NCBI GenBank assembly: GCA_943331105.2
Contig: CALQKH020000010.1
Location: 62,001 to 126,000, forward strand
DNA: 64,000 nucleotides
Source: Akkermansia muciniphila
GTDB lineage: Bacteria > Pseudomonadota > Gammaproteobacteria > Burkholderiales > Burkholderiaceae_C
Direction of reading: 5' to 3'
Part shown: positions 1-9,219 of the stretch, one piece after another
Layout of the letters: each line of letters opens with the position of its first letter
Numbering within the stretch: position 1 is the stretch's first letter
Made by a program: the position numbers and the translations under genes
The notes under the pieces: model-generated
The model's input: only the letters and a program-made list of their open reading frames with translations
What the model was told of the DNA's origin: nothing
The model's database searches: none

Positions 1-424
1 CAATACCATCTTGTTGCAGGCGAGTGCGCAATGCTTCAACCGTCAGCTGGTTGTTGTTGGCAACCCCAGATTCAGCTTGGTTAATGGCCGCATCGTCCAC
101 CACGATGCCCGAAGACAGCGCTTGTTGAATTTGAGCTTTTTCGTTGATCAGCTGCTCGAGTGCCAGCCCTTTGGACTCGGCATTGTTCGTCGGCTTGCCT
201 TGTGTGCGAGCCTCACGTTGTAAACGAAGGCTCAATGCCTGAACTTCTTGGTTGGTGATGGGCTCGGAATTGACCACTGCCACCACGTAGTCAACAGAGC
301 GCACAGGCGCAGAGCTGGGCTGAGCGCTTGCTGTCAAGGAGAGCGCCATCCACCCGATAAATGCGACAAAAGGCGATAAACACTTGAGCCAATACAAGCT
401 GCGGCAATTGAAAGGTTTATTCAT
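1..424 (-). CDS. surA: Peptidyl-prolyl isomerase SurA, N-terminal part (truncated by window edge)
   Basis: Periplasmic chaperone and peptidyl-prolyl isomerase that escorts outer-membrane beta-barrel proteins. It was read directly on the minus strand because the ORF track omits it. About 141 codons are present: a signal peptide (hydrophobic stretch ending TASA, cleavage before QPSSAP), then the SurA start VDYVVAVVNSEPITNQEV and the helical N-terminal domain. The parvulin domains lie outside the window. The ATG overlaps the end of lptD by 8 nt, so the two are cotranscribed. SurA assists folding of LptD itself, which fits this pairing. Confidence 0.93.
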   Translation of the reverse strand, partial: MNKPFNCRSLYWLKCLSPFVAFIGWMALSLTASAQPSSAPVRSVDYVVAVVNSEPITNQEVQALSLRLQREARTQGKPTNNAESKGLALEQLINEKAQIQQALSSGIVVDDAAINQAESGVANNNQLTVEALRTRLQQDGI

Positions 425-2834
425 AATTCTGAAAACGGCTCGGTTGCAAAGGGTTGTCGCGCAAATCTTGGTAACGAGGAATGTTGTTCCGAAGTGCTGC
501 CAGTGGACTGGAGCCAACGCGGGCCAGGCCAATCAATTCCAATTGGAACAGTAAACGCGTGTTGGATGTCTCGATAGACCGTTGGTTTCGTTCAAAAACG
601 ATGCGGCCAATCCAACAACCAGCATCATATTCAAGGCCCATCAGGCTTTCCACCATACGGCCTTCACTCATGCTGAAATTCATACGGCCCACGGTAAACC
701 AGCGATCAGGCCCCAAGCCTTGGCCAGGGGATCGAGTCCATGCAGATTCAGCTTCTGTATTTCTACGGCCGATCAAATCGCTCAAGGGCCACTGCCACCC
801 CAAATCCAGCTGTTCGCTGATGCCGCGATTCAATCGGTAAGCTGCGTTCAATACTCGATAAGGGCTGGGGTAGTAGCGAAGCTGAAGGGTGTTGCGGCTG
901 ATGTCATTGGTTTGGTTGTTGATCTGGACTGTGTTGTCCAAAGCCCAACGATTGTCCCAACGAACGCCAGCACCCACCAAAAGGTCACTCAGGCCAGTTT
1001 TAGCCGCAAGCTGGTTGTTCAAGAGTGTGTTGTCCAACACAACCCGTTGATCGGAAAAGCGAATGCGTTGAGCCACACCCAAGCGCAGCAACTCGGCGCC
1101 GTTGACCGAATCGAAAAACCGACTGGTGACGCCAAGGGTCAGTGCGTCGTTGTCAATCAACCTGTCGTTGCCGACAAAAGTGTTCTCACTGTAAATAGTG
1201 GACAAGTTGAAATCGGTGATGCCCGTGTCGTACAGAGGCAGCATGCTTTGATCCCTGAATGGGCTTTTGGCATAAAAAGCACGGGGTTCTAATGTTTGCG
1301 CCACCGACCGACCAAACCACTGTGCAGCCCGCTCAAACACCAATCCGGTGTCCAACGAATAGGTTGGTAATACGCGGTTGGCAGAGCTGGAGCCGTTGTC
1401 CATGGGCTGATCGAGTTGATAACGTGTTGCGTGCAGTTGAAGTTTGGGTGTGAAAAAGCCCCAAGGGCGAATCCAGGGACGGCTGACCTGGGTATGCACA
1501 AAGCTGCGTTCACCATTTTGTGCCACCCTGCCAGGATTACGGCTGAAGTCGGCTTCGAAACGGGTTGTATCGCCCCGCACAGACCAATCAAAACCATTGG
1601 CTTGCCATTGACCGTAAGACATCCCGATTTGGGGGGTGCGGTCGTAGGGAGGCAAAATCGTGGAATTGATGTCCTGCAATGTCTGCCAGCGCTGAACCTG
1701 AGCCGTCATGTTGAAGGCACCACGCCCCCAACTGAGAACGCCTGTGGACGGTAACAAGCGCTGCGTCAAAACCAATCCTGTGCGGCGAAAATCGCGCCAA
1801 TAGTTGTCGTCACTGACGCGGTTCAAGTTCAGGCCAAGGCCCAAAGCACCGATGCGGTCAATGCCTGTGTCAATGCTGCCACTGTGTTGACTGGACAAGC
1901 CCCAGCGGGCTTGATCACTCAAGGTATCGGAGGGCATCAAATTCAAACGGGTTTGGCCTTTGTAGTCTTTTTCCAGGTATCGAAATTCGGTGTCCACCGC
2001 CACACCGCGTTTGCTCATGACATGTGTGGTCACCGTGGCATCCCGATTGGGTGCAATGTCAAAGTAATAAGGCTGTGCGATTTCAGCGCCATTGCGTGTC
2101 GTGACGCCCACAATGGGCGGCAAAAAGCCGGAGCGTCGATCTGTGGTCAGAGGAAAGCTGAGGGAGGGAATTGATACTTCGGGAAAGTTTTGAAAGCGAA
2201 CCTTGACCCCTTCAGCTTTAACGGTCGACTCTTCGTCGTCGATGCTCATGCGCGTGGCTTTGAGCAACCATGCCGGCAGCCAGTCTGGGCCGGGTGTGCG
2301 GCGGCAAGTGGTGTAGTTGGCCTGGTGAACGATGGCACGAGTCGGATCGATGAATTCAAGCTGCGAGGCTGAACCATGCGCACCGTTGCCAAAAATTTCA
2401 AAAGTAGGTTGATCAAGAGTTCCCTGAAAGCTGTCAACTTGAAGCTTCAGCTCGGACCCCTTAAATTGACTCCCAGCCCGGTTGATTTGAATGCCGCCAG
2501 ACGCCGCTACAACATCTTGGCTTTGTTCATAAACCATGCGGTCAGCCCGCAAGCTCAAGCCTGGCTTTCTTAAATTGGCCGCCCCATCAACCACTGTTCT
2601 GAGGTCTGGCTGCACCACCAAACTTTGCCCTGTGACAAAGACAGCGCCTTCTTTGTCTTGGCGAGGCGAAATGTTTTCTTCCAACAAAGTGCTGCTGCGC
2701 AAAACAAGCGGGGCTGATTGAGAATGCGCCACCCCTTGCAGGAGCAAGGCCACACCCACGGCTATGCCCCCAAGTCTTAAGGTCAACAAGAACTGTACAA
2801 GTCTCAAAATGGGGGAGCAGTTCACAAGGATCAA
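417..2834 (-). CDS. lptD: LPS-assembly protein LptD
   Basis: Outer-membrane beta-barrel that, with LptE, inserts lipopolysaccharide into the outer leaflet. The 805-aa product has a signal sequence (cleavage near AHS-QSAP), an N-terminal OstA/LptA-like beta-jellyroll (about residues 60-200) and a long C-terminal barrel. Cys is visible in TTCRRTPG (about 177) and in AGCWIGRI near the C-terminus. These look like one long-range disulfide pair, whereas E. coli has four cysteines including a CC doublet. The track start is a TTG, and a GTG three codons downstream is an alternative. It is followed by overlapping surA and divergent from amgK, 56 bp away. Confidence 0.95.
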   Translation of the reverse strand: MILVNCSPILRLVQFLLTLRLGGIAVGVALLLQGVAHSQSAPLVLRSSTLLEENISPRQDKEGAVFVTGQSLVVQPDLRTVVDGAANLRKPGLSLRADRMVYEQSQDVVAASGGIQINRAGSQFKGSELKLQVDSFQGTLDQPTFEIFGNGAHGSASQLEFIDPTRAIVHQANYTTCRRTPGPDWLPAWLLKATRMSIDDEESTVKAEGVKVRFQNFPEVSIPSLSFPLTTDRRSGFLPPIVGVTTRNGAEIAQPYYFDIAPNRDATVTTHVMSKRGVAVDTEFRYLEKDYKGQTRLNLMPSDTLSDQARWGLSSQHSGSIDTGIDRIGALGLGLNLNRVSDDNYWRDFRRTGLVLTQRLLPSTGVLSWGRGAFNMTAQVQRWQTLQDINSTILPPYDRTPQIGMSYGQWQANGFDWSVRGDTTRFEADFSRNPGRVAQNGERSFVHTQVSRPWIRPWGFFTPKLQLHATRYQLDQPMDNGSSSANRVLPTYSLDTGLVFERAAQWFGRSVAQTLEPRAFYAKSPFRDQSMLPLYDTGITDFNLSTIYSENTFVGNDRLIDNDALTLGVTSRFFDSVNGAELLRLGVAQRIRFSDQRVVLDNTLLNNQLAAKTGLSDLLVGAGVRWDNRWALDNTVQINNQTNDISRNTLQLRYYPSPYRVLNAAYRLNRGISEQLDLGWQWPLSDLIGRRNTEAESAWTRSPGQGLGPDRWFTVGRMNFSMSEGRMVESLMGLEYDAGCWIGRIVFERNQRSIETSNTRLLFQLELIGLARVGSSPLAALRNNIPRYQDLRDNPLQPSRFQNYE

Positions 2835-2890
2835 CTGGATTGGGCAAGGCGCACTGGGTGAACAAAGCGGTGAGATTTTGACTTTGTAAA

Positions 2891-4000
2891 ATGGGATTAT
2901 CCATGAGCCACCCTACACCCCCCACAACTGCCGATTCTCAAGTCACTTGGGCCGATCCGATGCGGCAAGCAGCATGTGCTGCATGGTTGTCAGAAAGGGC
3001 AAACGACCAGGGTCTTTTGCCTCATAGCTTGCGGATTGCCTCGGCCGATGCTAGTTTTCGCCGCTACCTGCGGGTCGACACCGTGCAGGGCGGCAGCCGC
3101 ATCGTCATGGACGCGCCACCCGATAAGGAAAACTCCGAGCCCTTTGTGCGCATTGCCGCCTTGATGAAGGCCGCTGGTCTGAATGCCCCCGAGGTGCTGG
3201 ATTGGCACGAAGCCCACGGCTTCATGTTGCTGAGTGATCTGGGTGACGCCACCATGATGTCAGCCATCGATACCGAGCGCCCCCAGGCCAACCACGGGCT
3301 GTACATGCAGGCGGTCGACACGCTGGTGCAGTGGCAGCTGGCGTCGCGCCCCGGTGTGCTGCCGCCGTACGACGCCGCACTCCTTAACCGAGAGCTGAGC
3401 CTGTTCCCCGATTGGTATTTGGCCCAACATCGGGGCGTGCAACTGCAAGGCGCGCAGCGCGAGGTGTTCGACAAGGCCTTTGCCCTCATCGTGCAGCGCA
3501 ACCTGGCCGCGCCCAGCGTGTATGTGCACCGCGACTTCATGCCCCGCAATCTGATGATGCCTTTTGGCAGCAGTGCACAACTGGGTGTGCTGGACTTCCA
3601 AGACGCGGTCTACGGCCCCATCAGCTACGACATCGCCAGCTTGATGCGCGACGCCTTTTTGACCTGGGACGAAGACTTTGTGCTCGACATCACCATCCGT
3701 TATTGGGAAAAGGCCCGAAAAGCAGGTTTGATGGACTTTGAAGACTGGTACAGCGACTTTGGTGCTTTTTACCGAGCCGTGGAGTGGATGGGCCTGCAAC
3801 GCCACCTGAAAGTGGCCGGTATTTTTGCCCGTTTGACTTTGCGAGATGGCAAGCCCAAATATTTGGCCGATGCGCCTCGCTTCATACATTACATTCGCAG
3901 CACCTGCGACCGTTACCGCGAATTGGGCCCGCTGCTCAAGTTGATCGACGAAATCGAAGGCACCACGCCCCAGGTTGGCTTTGCCTACGGGCGCATGTGA
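2891..4000 (+). CDS. amgK: Anomeric N-acetylmuramate/N-acetylglucosamine kinase (AmgK-like phosphotransferase)
   Basis: Aminoglycoside-phosphotransferase-fold sugar kinase of the cell-wall recycling route that bypasses MurA; it would phosphorylate MurNAc at C1. The 369-aa protein shows the catalytic loop VYVHRDFMPRNLMM and the metal-binding motif GVLDFQDAVYGP typical of APH kinases. A second in-frame ATG lies four codons downstream and may be the true start. In related bacteria amgK is usually next to lptD and immediately followed by murU. Here rsmE follows after 2 nt, and murU sits about 39 kb away in this same window. The AmgK assignment rests on this context and on family resemblance. Confidence 0.85.
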   Translation: MGLSMSHPTPPTTADSQVTWADPMRQAACAAWLSERANDQGLLPHSLRIASADASFRRYLRVDTVQGGSRIVMDAPPDKENSEPFVRIAALMKAAGLNAPEVLDWHEAHGFMLLSDLGDATMMSAIDTERPQANHGLYMQAVDTLVQWQLASRPGVLPPYDAALLNRELSLFPDWYLAQHRGVQLQGAQREVFDKAFALIVQRNLAAPSVYVHRDFMPRNLMMPFGSSAQLGVLDFQDAVYGPISYDIASLMRDAFLTWDEDFVLDITIRYWEKARKAGLMDFEDWYSDFGAFYRAVEWMGLQRHLKVAGIFARLTLRDGKPKYLADAPRFIHYIRSTCDRYRELGPLLKLIDEIEGTTPQVGFAYGRM

Positions 4001-4002
4001 GC

Positions 4003-4704
4003 ATGCCGCGCTTTTACTGTCCCACGCCTTTGGCCACAGGCCATGCGCTCAGTCTGCCTGCGGGTGCCGCCCGTCATGTGCAGGTGCTGCGCTTGCAGCC
4101 GGGCGAGGTCATCACTTTGTTCAACGGCGAAGGTGGCGAGTTTGACGCCACCGTCATCCGCATGGGCCGCAGCGATGTGGAGGTGGCGGTGGGCGCTCAC
4201 CACCCGGTGGAGCGCGAAACCGTCCGTGCTGTGCACTTGTTGGCAGGCATCACCGCCAACGACCGCATGGACTGGCTGGTTGAAAAAGCCACCGAACTGG
4301 GCGTGGCCAGCATCACCCCATTGGTGGCGGAGCGCAGCGTGCTGAAGCTCAAGGGTGAACGGGCCGATAAAAAATTGGCGCATTGGCAGGGTATTGCGGT
4401 CGCTTCTGCCGAGCAGTGCGGTCGCAACCGCGTGCCCATGCTGCACGCCGCCGTCACCCTCAAAGAGTGGTTGGTGCGGGCCGAAGCAGGACAGCGCTGG
4501 GTGTTGTCTTTGTCAGAAGGCACGCAAGCCTTGTCGGCCATGAGCGGCAGCGCCCCCGTCACCGTGCTCAGCGGCCCCGAAGGGGGCCTCAGCCCCAGCG
4601 AAGAAGCCAGCGCACTGGCTGCAGGCTTTGTGCCTGTGACACTTGGCCCTCGCGTTTTGCGGGCCGAGACCGCGCCTTTGGCCGTCCTGGCCATTTGCGC
4701 CTGA
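4003..4704 (+). CDS. rsmE: 16S rRNA (uracil-1498-N3)-methyltransferase RsmE
   Basis: SPOUT-family methyltransferase that modifies U1498 of 16S rRNA in assembled 30S subunits. The track ORF begins upstream in another gene; the start MPRFYCPTPL at 4003 leaves 2 nt after amgK and gives 233 aa, the usual length. An N-terminal PUA-like region precedes the knotted SAM-binding domain, with the motifs VEKATELGV, SAEQCGRNRVP, LSGPEGGLSPSE and the C-terminal LGPRVLRAETAP that forms the trefoil knot. It is translated closely behind amgK. Confidence 0.95.
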   Translation: MPRFYCPTPLATGHALSLPAGAARHVQVLRLQPGEVITLFNGEGGEFDATVIRMGRSDVEVAVGAHHPVERETVRAVHLLAGITANDRMDWLVEKATELGVASITPLVAERSVLKLKGERADKKLAHWQGIAVASAEQCGRNRVPMLHAAVTLKEWLVRAEAGQRWVLSLSEGTQALSAMSGSAPVTVLSGPEGGLSPSEEASALAAGFVPVTLGPRVLRAETAPLAVLAICA

Positions 4705-4732
4705 CCTGAACATCTGACAACTCGCTGATTTT

Positions 4733-4790
4733 TGTGGGAGCCCCGACACCGGGTCGGTGGATCATGGATCGCGAAGGCTCTTTCGCGACG
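4733..4790. repeat. REP-like palindromic element in the rsmE-MFS intergenic region
   Basis: The 138-bp intergenic region contains TGTGGGAGCCCCGACACCGG followed by a short stem-loop (TCGCGAA, six-base loop, TTCGCGA at 4769-4788). The TGTGGGAGC head plus a TCGCGA hairpin resembles extragenic palindromes known in pseudomonads and relatives. Only one copy was noticed here, so repeat status needs the rest of the genome. Confidence 0.35.
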
Positions 4791-4842
4791 AGGGCGCCGA
4801 GGCGACAGGGTTTTATAAGTACCCAGCGATACACTGCCCTTC

Positions 4843-6033
4843 ATGAACCCCAATTTGATTCTTCTCACCCTCTGCCAGGGCCTGTTTTTCACCAACAACG
4901 TCACTTTCATCGCCATCAATGGTTTGGTGGGTTTGTCTATGGCGCCGCTGGGCTGGATGGCGACTTTGCCCGTGATGGGCTATGTGGTGGGCGGTGCATT
5001 GTCGACTGGGCTGGTGGCCAAGAGCCAGTCGCGCTGGGGGCGCAAGGTGTCTTTCCAGCTGGGGCTGGTGGTGGCTTTGTTTTCGGCGTTACTGGCCGCT
5101 TATGCCGCCTGGAGCCACAACTTCTGGCTGCTGGTGTCGGCCACGGTGATTGCGGGTTACTACAGCGCCAATGGCCAGCTGTACCGTTTCGCGGCGGCCG
5201 AGTTGGCCGCAGACGGTTTCAAGGAAAAAGCGGTCTCACTGGTTTTGGCTGGTGGCTTGATCGGCGCCATCGTGGGCCCCAATTTGGCTTCGCGCACACG
5301 CACCTTGTACGAGGTGCCGTTTTTGGGCGCTTACATGGCGCTGGGCATCGTGGCCATTTTGGCCATGGTGTGCATGAGCTTCATCCGCTTTCCGGTCGTG
5401 CCCGCCAAAAAACCGGGCGACAGCGCGGGGCGCCCTTTGCGCGAGATCATGCGCCAGCCGGTGTTCATTGTGGCGGCGGCTGCAGCGGCCCTGAGTTATG
5501 GCGTGATGAACCTGCTGATGGCGGCCACCCCTTTGGCCATGCAGGTGTGCGGTTTCAGTTTTGACGATGCGGCGCTGGTGCTGGAGTGGCATGTGATCGC
5601 GATGTTCGCGCCGGGCTTTTTCACAGGCCACCTGATCAAAAAATTCGGCACGCTGCAGATCATGGCGGTCGGCGTGGTCATCAACTTCGCGTGCATCGCC
5701 ATTGCACTCACAGGGGTTGAGCTCCACCAGTTCCTGATCTCACTGTTCTTGCTGGGCTTGGGCTGGAACTTCCTGTTCACCGGCAGCACCACGCTTGCCA
5801 TGCAGGCTTGGACTCCCGCTGAAAAAGACAGGGGTCAGGCTGCCATCAATTTCTTTGTTTTTGCCACCATGGCCATCACCTCTTTCGCATCAGGCGCGCT
5901 GGTCACCACACAGGGCTGGACTTGGCTGAATCTCGGATCTCTCTTGCCCGTGACTTTGACCGGGCTGGCGCTGATATGGATGGTATTCAAGCAGAGGGAT
6001 GCGCAGAAAAACGCGCCAGCAGCCAGCGCTTGA
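4843..6033 (+). CDS. Major facilitator superfamily permease
   Basis: A 396-aa inner-membrane protein with about 12 hydrophobic segments in two halves separated by a polar loop near residue 190 (PAKKPGDSAGRP). The cytoplasmic loop after TM2 contains KSQSRWGRKVS, matching the MFS signature between TM2 and TM3. The substrate cannot be read from the sequence. The gene stands alone on the plus strand and overlaps the 3' end of the convergent hydrolase gene by 47 nt. The start ATG is preceded by about 140 bp of non-coding DNA holding the REP-like element. Confidence 0.85.
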   Translation: MNPNLILLTLCQGLFFTNNVTFIAINGLVGLSMAPLGWMATLPVMGYVVGGALSTGLVAKSQSRWGRKVSFQLGLVVALFSALLAAYAAWSHNFWLLVSATVIAGYYSANGQLYRFAAAELAADGFKEKAVSLVLAGGLIGAIVGPNLASRTRTLYEVPFLGAYMALGIVAILAMVCMSFIRFPVVPAKKPGDSAGRPLREIMRQPVFIVAAAAAALSYGVMNLLMAATPLAMQVCGFSFDDAALVLEWHVIAMFAPGFFTGHLIKKFGTLQIMAVGVVINFACIAIALTGVELHQFLISLFLLGLGWNFLFTGSTTLAMQAWTPAEKDRGQAAINFFVFATMAITSFASGALVTTQGWTWLNLGSLLPVTLTGLALIWMVFKQRDAQKNAPAASA

Positions 6034-6865
6034 GGGATGTGAACACTTGGGCGCGGTAAAGGTCGTTGAAGATCTCGTGGTACATGGCTTCAAAGCATTC
6101 GGCCTGCACCACAGCCTTGGGGGCTGACCGGGCAAAGTCTGCGCTGGCTTGCGCATTGACCAAACGGTCTTGCCCTGCATACAGCAGCAAGGTGGGCACC
6201 TGCCATTTCGCTGCCTCGTCTAGTGTTTTTTCGCCATTCTTCAAAATCCAGGCAGCCAGCCCGGTGGCGATGCGCCGGTGCACCATCGCGTCGGCTTGGT
6301 AGGCCTTCACCACATCCGGGTCGCGTGACACAAAATCGGCTTTCAAGCCGTTGTCCACGCACAAGTGAGGTGCCAGACGCGGCAAGAAGGCGAGCAGTAT
6401 TTTTTGGAAAATGTTGGGAAACCCACCCAACGCAGGGGACGACAAGACAGCCGCATCCACGGTACGCAAACCCTCGGCCAGCGTGCGCGCCACCACCAAG
6501 CCACCCATGCTGTGGCCCAGCAAAATCAGGGGCAGCTCTGACAAGTGGGGGCGCTGCCTGGTGTCGTCGATCACTCGGCACAAATCGGCCTGCAAGCTGC
6601 CGGGGCGCAACATGTCACCGCGTGCGCCTTCGGATTGGCCATGGCCTTGATGGTCGTAGGCCCGCACCGCAAAACCCCATTGGTGCAAGTGCGCCGCCAC
6701 CTCGCCGTAGCGCCCGGCGTGTTCGCCCAGGCCGTGCACCAAGATCACCGTGCCCAGGGGTTGGCCTGCAGGCAGGGCCCAGTCGTAAACGGCCAGTTGG
6801 CCGGCTTCGCCCTGCAAGGCGGTAACTTTCGGGCGCGCGATGGCGGGACGCGATGTCACGTTCAT
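5987..6865 (-). CDS. Alpha/beta hydrolase, monoacylglycerol-lipase-like
   Basis: About 292 aa of the Hydrolase_4/lysophospholipase group. Visible elements are the oxyanion region VHGLGEHAGRY, the nucleophile elbow GHSMGG (catalytic Ser), the acid in YAGQDRLV and the His in AMYHEIFND. It has no signal peptide, so it is probably cytoplasmic or membrane-associated. The track starts at a TTG; the ATG at 6865 overlaps the stop of the upstream peptidase gene (TGATG), indicating translational coupling. The physiological ester is unknown; acylglycerols are the family's usual substrates. Confidence 0.88.
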   Translation of the reverse strand: MNVTSRPAIARPKVTALQGEAGQLAVYDWALPAGQPLGTVILVHGLGEHAGRYGEVAAHLHQWGFAVRAYDHQGHGQSEGARGDMLRPGSLQADLCRVIDDTRQRPHLSELPLILLGHSMGGLVVARTLAEGLRTVDAAVLSSPALGGFPNIFQKILLAFLPRLAPHLCVDNGLKADFVSRDPDVVKAYQADAMVHRRIATGLAAWILKNGEKTLDEAAKWQVPTLLLYAGQDRLVNAQASADFARSAPKAVVQAECFEAMYHEIFNDLYRAQVFTSLKRWLLARFSAHPSA

Positions 6866-8346
6866 CAAGGCATCCGCGCCATGACTTCGGCCACCGCAGC
6901 CGTGAGCTTTTTGGCATAAGGCACATGCAAAAACTCGTTGGGTCCATGCGCGTTGCTCTTGGGACCGAGCACGCCGCAGACCATCATTTGCGCCTTGGGA
7001 AAGCCAGCGCTCAGCATGTTCATGAGCGGGATGGTGCCGCCTTGGCCGATGTAGCCGACGCCGGCACCAAAGTGCGCTTGGCTCGCGCTGTTCAGGGCTT
7101 GCTCGAACCAGGGTGAGGTGTCAGGCGCGTTCCAGCCGGTGGCACCGCCGCCGCTTTCAAAGGTGACCTGGGCCTGGTAGGGCGCGTTGTCCTCCAGCAA
7201 TGCTTTCATCTCGGCCACGGCTTGTGCCGCATCCACCAGCGGGGGCAGGCGCAAGCTGAGCTTGAAGGCGGTGTAGGGCCTGAGCACATTGCCTGCGTCT
7301 TTCAGCGCCGGAAAGCCTTCCGCCCCCGTGACGCTCAAGGTCGGTGTCCAGGTGCGGTTGAGCAGGGCTTGCGTGGGGTCGGTCGTGGTGGGCAGGGCAA
7401 AGCTGGTGGAGCCGCCGCAGTCGTAGTGCGCCCAGGGGAAACGCTTGTACACCTCGTCGCCCAGTATGGCGGCTGTGGCCCGCGCTTGCGCCAGCCGCTC
7501 GGCAGGCACTTCGCAGTGGAAGCTCGCGGGCAACAGTCGGCCTGTGGCGCTGTCTTCGAGGCGGTCGAGCACCTGGCGCATGATCCGAAAGCTCGATGGC
7601 ACCAAGCCCGAGGCGTCCCCCGAATGGATGCCCTCGGTCAGCACCTGTACCTTGAGCGTGCCGCTGGCCATGCCGCGCAGGCTGGTGGTGAGCCACAGCT
7701 GGTCGTAGTTGCCCGCGCCGCTGTCAAGGCAAATCACCAAGCCCACATCGCCCATGCGGGTGCGCAGCGCGTCCACATAGGGCAGCAGGTCATACGAACC
7801 CGACTCTTCGCAGGTCTCGATCAGGCCGACGATGCGCGGGTGCGGAGTCTTTTGACTCTTGAGCGCCTGCACGGCGGCGATGCTGGCATAGACCGCATAA
7901 CCGTCGTCTGCGCCGCCCCGGCCATAAAGCTTGCCGTCTTCATACACAGGAGTCCAAGGCCCCAGGTCGCTCCTCCAGCCATTGAACTCGGGCTGCTTGT
8001 CCAGGTGGCCGTACATCAGCACCGTTTGGCCGGATCCCTCGCTGGCGGCGCGGGTGGCGGCGACTTCAAAAAACATGATGGGCGTGCGACCGGGCAACTG
8101 GATGACCTCAAGCGTCAGGCCTTCCACCTTTTGTGCCTCGACCCATTGCGCCGCGCGGCGCAGCACAGTCTCGATGTGGCCATGCGCCGCCCAGTTGGCG
8201 TCAAAGGAGGGTGATTTGGCGGGAATTTCGATGTAATTCTTCAGCTCTGGAAGGATGGTGCTGTCCCAGGCTTGGGTGACGTCGTTCAGGGCGCGGGCAC
8301 TGTCAAGATGACCGGCTGGCATTTCGCGGTGCAGGGGGGTGTTCAT
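6865..8346 (-). CDS. M20 family metallopeptidase (dipeptidase-like)
   Basis: A 493-aa di-zinc exopeptidase of the M20/ArgE/CPG2 family. Metal-site motifs are MYGHLDKQPEF (His plus Asp), YGRGGADDGY (bridging Asp), IETCEESGS (general base Glu pair) and VICLDSGAG. The C-terminal end HGPNEFLHVPYAKK supplies the last His ligand. The length and the LDKQPEFNGW context match large intracellular M20 dipeptidases. It is the first gene of a two-gene unit with the overlapping hydrolase and is divergent from the mocA-like gene. Confidence 0.9.
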   Translation of the reverse strand: MNTPLHREMPAGHLDSARALNDVTQAWDSTILPELKNYIEIPAKSPSFDANWAAHGHIETVLRRAAQWVEAQKVEGLTLEVIQLPGRTPIMFFEVAATRAASEGSGQTVLMYGHLDKQPEFNGWRSDLGPWTPVYEDGKLYGRGGADDGYAVYASIAAVQALKSQKTPHPRIVGLIETCEESGSYDLLPYVDALRTRMGDVGLVICLDSGAGNYDQLWLTTSLRGMASGTLKVQVLTEGIHSGDASGLVPSSFRIMRQVLDRLEDSATGRLLPASFHCEVPAERLAQARATAAILGDEVYKRFPWAHYDCGGSTSFALPTTTDPTQALLNRTWTPTLSVTGAEGFPALKDAGNVLRPYTAFKLSLRLPPLVDAAQAVAEMKALLEDNAPYQAQVTFESGGGATGWNAPDTSPWFEQALNSASQAHFGAGVGYIGQGGTIPLMNMLSAGFPKAQMMVCGVLGPKSNAHGPNEFLHVPYAKKLTAAVAEVMARMP

Positions 8347-8520
8347 GGCGTGGCTCCTGATGGCTGCATAAAAAATGACTGTAACGCTATTGGACCCAGT
8401 CGACCACTGCCGTGCTTCGCAGTGGGGACAGCCGGTGATTTACTGCCCTGGTTTGGCGCAAAATAGCTGTGCAACATTCCCTTTGGCCTGCCCCGATTTG
8501 CCTCAAGTCCACCAATCCAA

Positions 8521-9219
8521 GTGACCCCGTTCGCCCTCAACACGCCTCCCAATGTTGGCTTACCACGCATGGGCGCCATTGTCTTGGCTGCTGGCGCAGG
8601 CAGCCGCATGGGGCATCGCCCCAAGTGCCTGTTGCAGCTCAGTGGCAGGAGTTTGCTTGAGCGTCAATTGGAGGCCTTGTCAGAAGCCAAACTTGCTCCT
8701 CTGCTGGTGGTTTTGGGGCACTATGCTGAACGCATTCAACAAGAGATTGCGCTGCAGCATTGGGGAGCCCGCGTGGTGCTCAATCACCAACCGGATGACG
8801 GTCATGTCAGTTCTTTGCGTGCTGGACTTTTGGCCTTGCCCCTTGATTTGGATGCGGTCATGGTGCTGCTCGCCGACCAGCCCATGATCGATGCGCAAGC
8901 TGTCCATGCCCTGATCCAAGCTTATGCCGCGCGTCCTGTGGGCACGCAACTGCTTCAACCGACGGTGCAGGATTTGCCCGGCAATCCGGTGATTTTTTCA
9001 TCTGTGGTGGTCTCACAAATTATGGCGGGGGACGTTCAGATGGGCGCGCGCCAATGGCAAAAAGCTCACCCCAATGAGTCTTACCGATGGAAAACCCCTG
9101 ATGCGCGTTACTGTCTGGATGTGGACAATGAAGAAGACCGTCAGACAGTGGAGACCTTGACAGGGCAAAGCCTGATTTGGCCCCACGACTTGAGCCAATC
9201 CAACACAAAGCAGACATGA
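8521..9219 (+). CDS. Molybdenum-cofactor nucleotidyltransferase family protein (MocA/MobA-like)
   Basis: GT-A-fold nucleotidyltransferase of about 232 aa that would add CMP (MocA) or a related nucleotide to molybdopterin. The signature LAAGAGSRMGHRPKCLLQ and the metal motif VLLADQPMID are clear. The start is uncertain: the track uses a GTG at 8521, while ATG at 8569 begins right before the signature. It overlaps the xdhC-like gene by 4 nt, and both serve maturation of xanthine-dehydrogenase-type molybdoenzymes. No molybdoenzyme structural gene lies in the window. Confidence 0.85.
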   Translation: MTPFALNTPPNVGLPRMGAIVLAAGAGSRMGHRPKCLLQLSGRSLLERQLEALSEAKLAPLLVVLGHYAERIQQEIALQHWGARVVLNHQPDDGHVSSLRAGLLALPLDLDAVMVLLADQPMIDAQAVHALIQAYAARPVGTQLLQPTVQDLPGNPVIFSSVVVSQIMAGDVQMGARQWQKAHPNESYRWKTPDARYCLDVDNEEDRQTVETLTGQSLIWPHDLSQSNTKQT

